Source of the DNA: Brevundimonas vesicularis NBRC 12165
Lineage (GTDB): Bacteria; Pseudomonadota; Alphaproteobacteria; Caulobacterales; Caulobacteraceae
Reading direction: 5' to 3'
Assembly (NCBI RefSeq): GCF_001592205.1
Contig: NZ_BCWM01000004.1
Span: 62,001 to 126,000, forward strand
DNA length: 64,000 nucleotides
Positions 46,061-54,411 of the stretch are shown here, piece after piece. The number at the start of each line of letters is the position of its first letter. Within the stretch, counting starts at the first letter, position 1. The position numbers were made by a program, and so were the translations under genes. A model generated the notes under the pieces. That model did no database searches. It was given only the letters and a program-made list of their open reading frames with translations, and was not told where the DNA came from.

Positions 46061-47869
46061 ATGATCAGGACACTTCTCATCGCCGTCGTTGCGGCGGTCT
46101 CGTTCACCACTGCGCACGCGCAGACCGCGCCGGTCGCCGGCGCGGGCGCGGACCTGATCGTGGTCAATGCGAAGATCTTCACCGGCAATCGGTCTCAGCC
46201 GGAAGCGTCGGCGCTCGCCGTCCGAGGCGGGCGGATCTATTCGGTCGGCTCCGACGCCGAAATCCGCGGCCTGTCGACTGCGCAAACGACGGTGATCGAT
46301 GCGCGCAGCCGCAGGCTCATTCCCGGCATCGTCGACGCTCACACCCACGTCCTCAATGACCTGGCCTACAACTACAATGTCCGTTGGGACGGCGTGCCGA
46401 CGTTGCGGCAGGCCCTCGACATGCTCAGCGAGCAGGCGCGACGCACGCCGGAGGGCCAGTGGGTCAAGGTCATCGGCGGATGGTCGCCCTATCAGTTCGA
46501 AGAGAACCGCTTCCCGACGATCGATGAGCTGCGCGCGGCGGTTCCGGATCGTCCCGCGATTGTTCAGTACGCCTACAACCGGGCCCTTTTGAACGACCAG
46601 GCCATGGCGGCGCTCAACGTCGGCTCCGAACAGTTCGCGCAACTCCCGGATATCGAGATCGAGCGTGACAGCCGGGGAAATCCCACCGGCGTCATCCATG
46701 GCTACACATGGCTGTTTCTCGCGCTGGAAACGATGGTGCCCCAACCCAGTGTCGAGGAGCAGGTCAGCTCGATCACCTACAGCGTTCGCGGCCTGAACCG
46801 TCTGGGGGTGACCTCGATCATCGACAACGGCGGCCGGTGGCCGTACCCGGAAGCGCAAGCCCGGGTCGATGTGCTGGCCCGCGACAATCGCCTGAATGTG
46901 CGCATGCCGTTCGTGGACCTCCAACTCGGCGACGGCGGTCCGGTCAATATGGTCGATCTGGAGATCGAGGCCATCACGAGGACCGCTCCGATCAGTCCGG
47001 GACAGAACCTGCATCCCACGCTCCAGCACGGTCATGAGTATCGCGGGGCGGGCGAGGTGCTGAACGGAGCGGTGCACGATCACGAGAATTTCGATCGGCC
47101 GGCGGTGATCATCGATCCTGACACGATGCAGCGCTTCGTCGAGGAGGACGTCTCTCGGCTGATCGCGCGACGCATCCCCTTCCGGATGCACATCTCCTAC
47201 AACGAGAACATTACGCCCTTCCTCGACGCCTTGGAGCGGGTGAATGAGACTGTGCCGATCGACGGCTTGCGCTGGAGCCTGGAGCACGCCGAAACCATCA
47301 GCCCGGAAAACATCGAGCGCGTCAGGCGACTGGGCGGCGGTATCGCCCTGGACGCCAAGATGGCGCTGCATGCCGATGGCTTCATCAAGACGCACGGGCG
47401 GGAAGCGGCCTTGCAGACCCCGCGTCTGCGTATGCTGGTCGACAGCGGCATCCCCCTGGCGATGACGACGGACGCCTTCCGGGCCGCCACCTTCAACCCT
47501 TGGGTCGGCATCAGTTGGATGGTGACCGGCAAGTCCGTGTCCGGCTCACAGGCGCTCGCCGATGACAACCGGCTCACGCGGGCCGAGGCGTTGAGGCTGT
47601 TCACCCGGGGCGGCGCCTGGTTCATGAATGCCGAGGCCGAGCTGGGCGCCATCGCGCCCGGGAATCTGGCGGACTTCGCCATCCTGGACAGGGACTACTT
47701 CTCCGTCTCGGAGGATGAAATCGAGGCCATTTCATCGGTCCTGACGGTCATGGACGGCAGGGTCGTTTTCGGCGTGGAAGACTACGGTGATCTGACGCCG
47801 GCCTTGCCGGCAGCGCTCCCGGCGTGGTCGCCATCCAACCATTTCGGCAGCTACTACGGGGACAAGTGA
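46061..47869 (+). CDS. Secreted amidohydrolase, YtcJ type
   Basis: A 602-residue metal-dependent hydrolase. Signal peptide MIRTLLIAVVAAVSFTTAHAQ. VVNAKIFTGNRSQPEASALAVRGGRI at the front, the metal-binding PGIVDAHTHVLND, YAYNRALLND, HISYNENITPFLDALE and LEHAETISPENIER (His ligands), TTDAFRAATFNPW (Asp ligand), and the final GNLADFAILDRDYFSV. Such enzymes cleave amides or related bonds; substrate unknown. Periplasmic by its signal. Confidence 0.92.
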   Translation: MIRTLLIAVVAAVSFTTAHAQTAPVAGAGADLIVVNAKIFTGNRSQPEASALAVRGGRIYSVGSDAEIRGLSTAQTTVIDARSRRLIPGIVDAHTHVLNDLAYNYNVRWDGVPTLRQALDMLSEQARRTPEGQWVKVIGGWSPYQFEENRFPTIDELRAAVPDRPAIVQYAYNRALLNDQAMAALNVGSEQFAQLPDIEIERDSRGNPTGVIHGYTWLFLALETMVPQPSVEEQVSSITYSVRGLNRLGVTSIIDNGGRWPYPEAQARVDVLARDNRLNVRMPFVDLQLGDGGPVNMVDLEIEAITRTAPISPGQNLHPTLQHGHEYRGAGEVLNGAVHDHENFDRPAVIIDPDTMQRFVEEDVSRLIARRIPFRMHISYNENITPFLDALERVNETVPIDGLRWSLEHAETISPENIERVRRLGGGIALDAKMALHADGFIKTHGREAALQTPRLRMLVDSGIPLAMTTDAFRAATFNPWVGISWMVTGKSVSGSQALADDNRLTRAEALRLFTRGGAWFMNAEAELGAIAPGNLADFAILDRDYFSVSEDEIEAISSVLTVMDGRVVFGVEDYGDLTPALPAALPAWSPSNHFGSYYGDK

Positions 47870-47882
47870 CGGCGAGCCGGGC

Positions 47883-47898
47883 CCCCTCTTAAGAGGGG
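47883..47898 (+). terminator. Terminator after the amidohydrolase
   Basis: CCCCTC-TTAA-GAGGGG hairpin followed by CCTTGCTTT, 13 bases after the stop. Confidence 0.6.
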
Positions 47899-48043
47899 CC
47901 TTGCTTTCATCTGATCATCCGACCGGACGTTTATCCTCTTGATAGGCCGTCCGCCCATGGCTGGCGGCGTTTTGTCCTCGCGTTGCGCCGCCTGCATCGC
48001 GGTCGTTGCCGAAGGCGGAGGCGAGCGGGCGGCGCCACGCTCA

Positions 48044-48685
48044 TCACGCGTCGATGACGGACCTTGAGACCAGAAACTCGGCGAAGAGGGCGAGCAATTC
48101 CCCGTCCTTGATTGCGGATGGTTCCAGCAGGCGCTGGAACATGGCGCCTTCGTGGACCGCCAGAATGAGACGAGCGACGCGAGAAGACGCGTGGGGGCGG
48201 CCGGGCTCGATTCCGCTCCAGACGCGGCAGACGGCCTCTTCGATAACCGAGAGGATGCGAGCCTGCCGTGCGGCGTAGTGGCTCGCCACTGCGGGGTTGC
48301 GCAGGGCGTGCAGGCCGAACTCCGCCTGCAGCAGATACCAACTGCGGTCGAAGGCGTAGCCGGCGATGAACGCCCTGACGAAGTTCTCCACCGCCGGTCC
48401 CGGTCCGGACAGGGCCGATGCGATCGAGGTTTCGAGATGCCGTTCAAGCCGTTCGATCGTCCGATCGTAGATGGCGAAAAACAGCTCCTCCTTGGACCGG
48501 AAATTGGAGTTGTACGCCCGCCGGCTCAATCCGACCCGTTCGCAGATGTCCTCCTGTGTCGCCCCCTGGAAACCGCGTTCGGCGAAGGCTTCCAGGGCGC
48601 CGTTGAGGATACGCTCGCGCGTCTGGGCACGCGTGGGACGGCTCCGGACAGGCCTTGGGCTCAAGAGAGCAGTCTTCTGGATCAT
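48044..48685 (-). CDS. TetR/AcrR family regulator of the efflux operon
   Basis: A 213-residue regulator: RAQTRERILNGALEAFAERGFQGATQEDICERVGLSRRAYNSNFRSKEELFFAIYDRTIERL is the HTH. ATG at 48685 lies 66 bases from the divergent TolC-like start. It probably represses the efflux operon. Confidence 0.91.
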   Translation of the reverse strand: MIQKTALLSPRPVRSRPTRAQTRERILNGALEAFAERGFQGATQEDICERVGLSRRAYNSNFRSKEELFFAIYDRTIERLERHLETSIASALSGPGPAVENFVRAFIAGYAFDRSWYLLQAEFGLHALRNPAVASHYAARQARILSVIEEAVCRVWSGIEPGRPHASSRVARLILAVHEGAMFQRLLEPSAIKDGELLALFAEFLVSRSVIDA

Positions 48686-48688
48686 TCG

Positions 48689-48698
48689 ATACAGGTAT
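48689..48698. promoter_or_regulatory. Candidate operator, efflux operon
   Basis: ATAC-AG-GTAT within CATACCTGTAT (minus strand), resembling half of AcrR-like operators, between TetR and TolC starts. Confidence 0.35.
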
Positions 48699-48751
48699 GT
48701 ATTGAGATGGATCGATGTCAACGCTACGGTCGGCCAAGGAGAACCTCGCTC

Positions 48752-50167
48752 ATGACCTTGCGACCTTCCATCCTGCTGATCCTGCTGATCTCGTCGACCT
48801 GTGCGGCCGCCTACGCTCCCGCATCCAAGGCCCAGATCTCTGACGCCGAAACCTCCGGCCTCCAGACCGTTGGTCCTTTGCCCCTGACCTATCCCGACGC
48901 GCAGGCCAGGCTCCTGCAACGCTCGGACGCCATTGAGGCGTCGGACGCCGATGTCCGCAGCCGGGAAGCCCAGGAAAACGCTGTAAGGACGCTGCGGCTG
49001 CCCACGGTGGAGTTCGAGGGCCAGATGATGCGGTATCAAAAGACCCTCTATCTGCCGCTGGGGCCCTTGGCGGATGTCGCTCAGGACTACGCCATCAGCG
49101 ATCCGTTGCAGTTCCAGATGGAACGCGACAGCACGCGGCCGATCATCACCGCCACCGTCCCGCTTTATTCCGGCGGCCGGATTCCGGCCGCCCAGGCGGC
49201 CGCTGAGGCTCAACTCGGCCAGTCCCGGGCTGAGCGCCAGATCGTCGTCGATAACGCCCTGTTGCAGATGACCGAACTCTATTTCGGGCAACAGTTGCTC
49301 ACCCGGGTTCGGGACGTCCGCCGCGACGTCCTGGCGGGCCTCGAACGCCACCTGGCCGATGCGACGATTCTGGAGCGCGGCGGGTTCATCAGTCGCGCCC
49401 AGCGCCTGCAGGTGGAGGTGGCGCGTGACGACGCGGCGCGCGAGCTGGAGACGGCCGAAGCCAATCTGGCCAGCGCGGACACGGCGCTCTCTGGGACCTT
49501 GAGGGCGCCGTCGGGGATCGATCCGGCTACGTCTCTCTTCGTGCTTCTCCGGCCGCTCGAGCCGCTGGAGACCTATCTGCAAGCCGCCTATCGCGCCCAC
49601 CCGCAGCTGGAGCGGCTCCAGGCCCTGGAAGACCAGGCGGAAGCCGGGGTCACCGCCCAGCGCGCCGAGCTTCTGCCGACGGTCTATGGCTTCGCCCAGT
49701 ACAACTTTGATCGTCAGGACACCTTGTTGACCGATCCGGACTGGTCCGTGGGGGTCGGTCTCCGTTACACCCTCTTCTCCGGCGTCGATCGCTCGCAGAA
49801 TGTCCGCGCCGCGCGCGAGAAGGTCGCCCAGGCCCAGGCGGGGCTGCGCGAGGCGCAAAGCCAGATCGAGATCGGCGTGACCCGATCCTGGAACGACGCG
49901 GAAGCGGCCCGGCGGCGGTTCCAGAGAACCGACAGCGCCATCGTCGCCGCCGAGGAGAACCTGCGCGTCCAGATGGTCGGCTACCAGGTGCAGCAAACCA
50001 CCTCGCTCGACGTCATCGACGCCCAACTCGGCGTCGGACGCGCGCGGATCCAGCGCGCCCAGGCCGCCCATGACTTCGTGGTCGCGCTCGCCCGCCTTCT
50101 TCATGTCAGCGGCCGGATCGAGGACATGCCCGACTATATCGACCAGGGCGAAAGGATCGCGCCATGA
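48752..50167 (+). CDS. TolC-family outer-membrane efflux protein
   Basis: A 471-residue channel. Signal peptide SILLILLISSTCAAAYAPASKA, then two OEP repeats with long helices (QAAAEAQLGQSRAERQIVVDNALLQMTELYFG and AAREKVAQAQAGLREAQSQIEIGVTRSWNDAEAARRRF). ATG at 48752 has AAGGAG 11 bases upstream. It would carry export across the outer membrane. ATGA overlap with the next gene. Confidence 0.91.
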   Translation: MTLRPSILLILLISSTCAAAYAPASKAQISDAETSGLQTVGPLPLTYPDAQARLLQRSDAIEASDADVRSREAQENAVRTLRLPTVEFEGQMMRYQKTLYLPLGPLADVAQDYAISDPLQFQMERDSTRPIITATVPLYSGGRIPAAQAAAEAQLGQSRAERQIVVDNALLQMTELYFGQQLLTRVRDVRRDVLAGLERHLADATILERGGFISRAQRLQVEVARDDAARELETAEANLASADTALSGTLRAPSGIDPATSLFVLLRPLEPLETYLQAAYRAHPQLERLQALEDQAEAGVTAQRAELLPTVYGFAQYNFDRQDTLLTDPDWSVGVGLRYTLFSGVDRSQNVRAAREKVAQAQAGLREAQSQIEIGVTRSWNDAEAARRRFQRTDSAIVAAEENLRVQMVGYQVQQTTSLDVIDAQLGVGRARIQRAQAAHDFVVALARLLHVSGRIEDMPDYIDQGERIAP

Positions 50168-51216
50168 CCGACACCCAGGACACGCCGACGCCGAACACGG
50201 AGCCGGGCGGGGAACGGGGCGACGCCGGACCGTCTCGACGGCGCCGAAAACTGCTGCCCCTCGGCATCGGGGCGCTGATCGTGGCGGGGCTCGGCGTCGG
50301 CCTCTGGCTCAGCTACCGACCCGTTCCCGATCAGCTTCAGGGGATGGTGGATGCGCGGGAGCTTCGGATCACCAGCAAGGTGACGGGGCGGATCGCCGAC
50401 TTCCATGTGGAGGAGGGGCAGCCGGTCCGGGCCGGCCAACTGCTCTACACCCTCGACAGTCCCGAGGTCGCGGCACGTTCAGAACAGGCGGGCGGCGCCC
50501 TCGTCGCCGCCGAGGCCACGGCCGACAAGGCCGACGAAGGTGCGCGTCCGGAGGATATCCGGGCCGCGGAAGCGCAATGGCGGCGCGCGCAGGCGGCGGC
50601 GGATCTGGCCCAGACGACGTATGCCCGCACCCAGGAGATGTACGATCAGGGCGTGATCGCGGGGCAGAAGCGCGACGAGAGCCGGGCCAATGCGGTGGCC
50701 TCGACGGAGGCCGCCCGCGCCGCTCGCGCCCAGTATGACCTGGCGCTGGCCGGGGCGCGCCGACAGGATCGCCAGGCGGCCGGGGGACAGGTGCGGCAGG
50801 CGCGCGGCGCCGTGGCGGAGGTCGAGGCGGCGGAGCGCGAAACCCGGGTGCTGGCGCCGTCGTCCGGCGAGGTGGGCCGGCGGCTCGCCCAGCCCGGCGA
50901 ACTGGTCCCCCAAGGGTTCCCGGTCTTCATGCTCACGGACATAGAGCATCCCTGGGTGACGCTCACCCTGCGCGAGGATCAGTTCAGCGGGATTCGACGC
51001 GGACAGACTCTGACGGGTCGTATTCCCGCTCTGGAGAACCGCACGGCCCGGTTCCGGGTGACCTTCATCGCTCCCGCCGGAGATTTCGCTACCTGGCGTG
51101 CGACCCGGCAGTCGAGCGGCTTCGACGTCAAGAGTTTCGAGGTGCGCGTCGCACCGGTCTCGCGCGTCGACGGGCTGCGGCCGGGCATGACCGTCCTGTT
51201 CGACTGGCCGCAATGA
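50164..51216 (+). CDS. HlyD/EmrA-type membrane fusion protein
   Basis: A 350-residue adaptor: N-terminal transmembrane helix (LLPLGIGALIVAGLGVGLWL), lipoyl-like half motif RITSKVTGRIADFHVEEGQPVRAGQLLYTLDSPE, a coiled coil rich in Ala and Glu, then ETRVLAPSSGEVGRRLAQPGELVPQGFPVFMLTD. Links the inner-membrane permeases to the channel. Overlaps both neighbours by 4 bases. Confidence 0.93.
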   Translation: MTDTQDTPTPNTEPGGERGDAGPSRRRRKLLPLGIGALIVAGLGVGLWLSYRPVPDQLQGMVDARELRITSKVTGRIADFHVEEGQPVRAGQLLYTLDSPEVAARSEQAGGALVAAEATADKADEGARPEDIRAAEAQWRRAQAAADLAQTTYARTQEMYDQGVIAGQKRDESRANAVASTEAARAARAQYDLALAGARRQDRQAAGGQVRQARGAVAEVEAAERETRVLAPSSGEVGRRLAQPGELVPQGFPVFMLTDIEHPWVTLTLREDQFSGIRRGQTLTGRIPALENRTARFRVTFIAPAGDFATWRATRQSSGFDVKSFEVRVAPVSRVDGLRPGMTVLFDWPQ

Positions 51217-52376
51217 TCGCGGCGTTTCTCGCCGGCGCCCGACGCGAGATCGCCTTTCTGCGCGGGAGCTTCTGGGATCTGTTCCTCGTCGTCTGGCTAC
51301 CGCTGGCGCTTCTCGCCCTCGTCGCCGTGCAGATGTCGGCGGGGGTTATGCGCGATCTGCCGGTCGCCGTCGTCGACGCCGACGGCGGAAGCGTCGCTCG
51401 CGATCTGGTTCGTCGTCTGGACGCCTCGCCCGGCCTGCACGTGGCGGCCCGCCCCAAGGATATGGCCGAGGCCGAGAGCGTGGTGCGGTCCAACCGCGCC
51501 TATGCGATCGTCATGCTGCCGCAAGGGCTCGAACGCGCGGTGCTGCGCGGCGAGGCGGGCAGGGCGCTGGTCTTCTACAACGCCAGCTACTCCACGCCCT
51601 CGGGGTCAGTGCTGCGCGAGGTCGGCGCCGTGATCCAGAGCCAGGCCCGGACCCTGGCCGCGCAACAGAGCGCGGCGATCCTCGGCCCGGGCCGGGTGCG
51701 GCCGGCGCCGATCCAGGTCCAGAGCCGCATCCTCTACAATCCCCAGGCCAGCTACGAGCTGCAACTGGTCGCCCTGATCCACCCGGCCTTGCTGCATCTG
51801 CTGTTCATGGTGGCGGTCGTCAGCGCCCTGGGACGCGAACTGCGAGACGGGACGATCGGCGGCTGGCTGGCCGGGCCGCCGCGCGAGGCCGCTGCGGCGG
51901 TCGTGGGCAAGATCGCGCCCTATGTGGCGATCTTTCTCGTCTGGGGCGCCCTGGCGACCATCTATCTCGCGGCGTTTCGCGGCTGGCCGGTTGAAGGCAG
52001 CGTCGGCCTGCTCCTGGCGGGCTATGTCGGCCTCTATCTCGCTTATGCGGGTATGGCCACGCTGATCGTCGGCCTGACGCTGTCCATGGGGCAGGCGCTG
52101 TCCATGACCGCCCTCTATGCGGGCGCCTCCTTCGCCTTCGCCGGGGCCGTCTTTCCAATCGAATCCGCTTCGGCCTTCGCGCGCGTCTGGAGCGCGCTTC
52201 TGCCCTACACCACCTTCGCCCGTCTCGTCGCCGAACAATGGATGATGGGCGCGCCCGCGGCGATGTCGGTCAAACTGCTGCTGATCCTGATGACCTTCGC
52301 GGTCGTGGGGTTCGGGCTGGGCCTGCCGCGATATCTGGCCGCCTCCCGCAAACCCGATGTCTGGGGGCGACGTTGA
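51213..52376 (+). CDS. ABC-2 type permease, first
   Basis: A 387-residue inner-membrane protein: one N-terminal helix (FLVVWLPLALLALVAVQMSAG), a periplasmic domain (DLPVAVVDADGGSVARDLVRRLDASPG ... GLERAVLRGEAGRALVFYNASY) and five or so helices at the C-terminus. This is the YhhJ/YbhR layout. No nucleotide-binding domain is present. Confidence 0.9.
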   Translation: MIAAFLAGARREIAFLRGSFWDLFLVVWLPLALLALVAVQMSAGVMRDLPVAVVDADGGSVARDLVRRLDASPGLHVAARPKDMAEAESVVRSNRAYAIVMLPQGLERAVLRGEAGRALVFYNASYSTPSGSVLREVGAVIQSQARTLAAQQSAAILGPGRVRPAPIQVQSRILYNPQASYELQLVALIHPALLHLLFMVAVVSALGRELRDGTIGGWLAGPPREAAAAVVGKIAPYVAIFLVWGALATIYLAAFRGWPVEGSVGLLLAGYVGLYLAYAGMATLIVGLTLSMGQALSMTALYAGASFAFAGAVFPIESASAFARVWSALLPYTTFARLVAEQWMMGAPAAMSVKLLLILMTFAVVGFGLGLPRYLAASRKPDVWGRR

Positions 52377-53494
52377 TCGGCCGGGCCTTCATCGCGACGT
52401 TTCGCGCGGTCCTCGCCGACCGGTCGGCCTTCATGCTGATCGTGGTGTCGACGATCCTCTATTCCTTCTTCTACCCTTCCGCCTATTCCGGCGAGGTCGC
52501 CGTCCGGATCCCGGTCGCCGTGGTGGATCTGGACAACACCGGGGCCAGCCGTTCGCTGGTGCACAAGCTCTCGGGTCTGCAGCAGGCGGATCTCGTCGCC
52601 CGCCTGCCGTCGCCCGAGGCGGCGGACGACTGGTTGCGGACGAGAGGGGCGGGGGCGATCGTCGTCGTGCCTGCGGGGTTCGAACGTCGCATCCTCACCG
52701 GCGGGCAAGGGACGGTGGCCCTCTATGGCAACGGCGCCTATCTGCTGCGCAGCAGCACGGCGCTGGCCGGCATAGGCGCGGCGATCACGGCCGAGGCGGG
52801 CGAGGCCGCCGTCGATCAGGCGATGGCGCAGGGCGCGCCGGCGCCGCCGGCCCTGTCGGTGATCGCGCACCCGCTGTTCAACACCCGCGAAGGATACGGC
52901 AGCACCGTCTTTCCGGGCGTCGGCTTCCTCATCATTCATCAGACGCTGCTGATGGGACTGGCAATGCTGGCGGCCACCCTGCGTGGCGAGGGGGAGCGGC
53001 TTCGGTTTGCGTCCCGTCGTCTCCTCGGCGTCGCGCTCGCCTTCTTCGTCATCGGCTGGATCGATGTCGCCTACTACGCCGGCTTCGTCTTCTGGTTCCA
53101 GGACTATCCACGGGCCGCCGCCGCGCCCGGAACGCTGATCGTGGCCGGCAGCCTCTTCGTGGCGGCGACGGTTGCAGCGGCGCTTGCCCTGGCGAGCGTC
53201 TTCCGCACCCGCGAGCGGCCCCTGCAACTGCTCATGGGCACCTCCCTGGTCATCTTCTTTCTCGCTGGACTGTCCTGGCCCGCGGAGGCGACGCCGACCT
53301 GGCTCGCCTTCCTCGCCCGACTGCTGCCCACGACGCCCGGAATCCATCTCATGGTCGGGGTGAACCAGATGGGGGCCAGCCTCGTCGAACAGGGGCGCGA
53401 GGTTCTCAACCTCCTGGGCCTCATCCTCCTTTACGGCGGCGTGGCGTGGTGGCGCTTCACCCGGCCGTCCGGAGCGCCCTCGACCGGAGCGTGA
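52373..53494 (+). CDS. ABC-2 type permease, second
   Basis: A 373-residue paralogue of the preceding permease: FMLIVVSTILYSFFYPSAYSGEVAVRIPVAVVDLDNTGASRSLVHKLSG, GAGAIVVVPAGFERRIL, YGNGAYLLRSSTALAGIG, then helices. TTG at 52373 overlaps the previous stop (TTGA); upstream starts would sit inside that gene. Last gene of the efflux operon. Confidence 0.9.
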   Translation: MIGRAFIATFRAVLADRSAFMLIVVSTILYSFFYPSAYSGEVAVRIPVAVVDLDNTGASRSLVHKLSGLQQADLVARLPSPEAADDWLRTRGAGAIVVVPAGFERRILTGGQGTVALYGNGAYLLRSSTALAGIGAAITAEAGEAAVDQAMAQGAPAPPALSVIAHPLFNTREGYGSTVFPGVGFLIIHQTLLMGLAMLAATLRGEGERLRFASRRLLGVALAFFVIGWIDVAYYAGFVFWFQDYPRAAAAPGTLIVAGSLFVAATVAAALALASVFRTRERPLQLLMGTSLVIFFLAGLSWPAEATPTWLAFLARLLPTTPGIHLMVGVNQMGASLVEQGREVLNLLGLILLYGGVAWWRFTRPSGAPSTGA

Positions 53495-53525
53495 ACTGCG
53501 GCTGGGAATGATCGCCCGCCGCAGC

Positions 53526-54271
53526 CTAGGCCGGCGCCGGGCGTCCCGGACCGATCGCGAGGGCGGCGTCCTGTCCGCTGGCGACCGGCCTTCGGGCGAC
53601 GAAGCCGGAGGCGACCAGATCTTCGAAGAGCGCTTCCAGGAAACCGCGCCCGTGAGGCCGCTCGCGGGGGAGGGCGACGGCCTGGTCGATGGCCTGGAAA
53701 CTGTCCGGGAGCAGGCGGACGCCGGCCCGGTCGCGCGCCGCCGCCTCAAGCGTCTGGCGCACACCGGCGCAGACATCGGCGCCGCCCTCCAGGAAGAGGG
53801 CGACGGCTGCCTGGGAGGAGGGCGTATGAATCCGTCGGGCCTGTTTCAGCGAACGGTTGAGAAAGAGGTCGTAGGCGGTGTTCAGGCCCGACGCGATCGT
53901 CACGTCCGCAACGTCCACGTCGCGGACGGAGCGGAAGCGGGACTCGGAGGGGACCAGATAGGAGCTTCGATCCGGACGTAGGGCGCGGTATAATCCAAGA
54001 CGGTGCGACGATCCGGATCGATCGCGAGGAAGGCGAGATCGCAGGCCTGATCCTGAAGCGCCGCCACCGCCGCTCCCGCCGTGGCGAAGTTCGACAGCTC
54101 CATCTCCACGCCGAGGCGCACAGCGATCTCCCAGGCGAGATCGACCGACACGCCAGCGAGAGTTCCGTCCGCCGCCCTCTGCGCCAGGACCGGATTGCCG
54201 AGATTGATCGCCACGCGCAACCGCCCCAAGGGCGCCAGTTCGGACCGGATGATGTGCATCGACACGTCCAT
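53526..54271 (-). pseudogene. Amino-acid-type solute-binding protein, frameshifted
   Basis: A family 3 periplasmic binding domain in two frames. The first from ATG 54271: LGRLRVAINLGNPVLAQRAADGTLAGVSVDLAWEIAVRLGVEMEL ... CDLAFLAIDPDRRTVLDYTAPYVRIEA. The second continues YLVPSESRFRSVRDVDVADVTIASGLNTAYDLFLNRSLKQARRI to TGA at 53526. Adding one G in GAAGCTCC near 53970 restores IEGSYLVP, the usual sequence. No signal peptide is visible, which is common in this group. Confidence 0.82.
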
Positions 54272-54411
54272 TCCCTTCTCTTGGAGGGAACTGGACGGCG
54301 CTGCGCCGTCCAGCCCTTGAGAAAGCCGTTGCCGTCGGCCTGCGGCGGGTCCGCTTCGGTGATCGTCGTCAGCCATCCTTCACCTTCCTTCGGGACGACG
54401 TCGCGCTTCGC

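Noticed and set aside
48044..50104. 686-codon minus frame joining TetR to the TolC region
   Set aside because: Only the last 213 codons are TetR; the rest is antisense to the outer-membrane protein.
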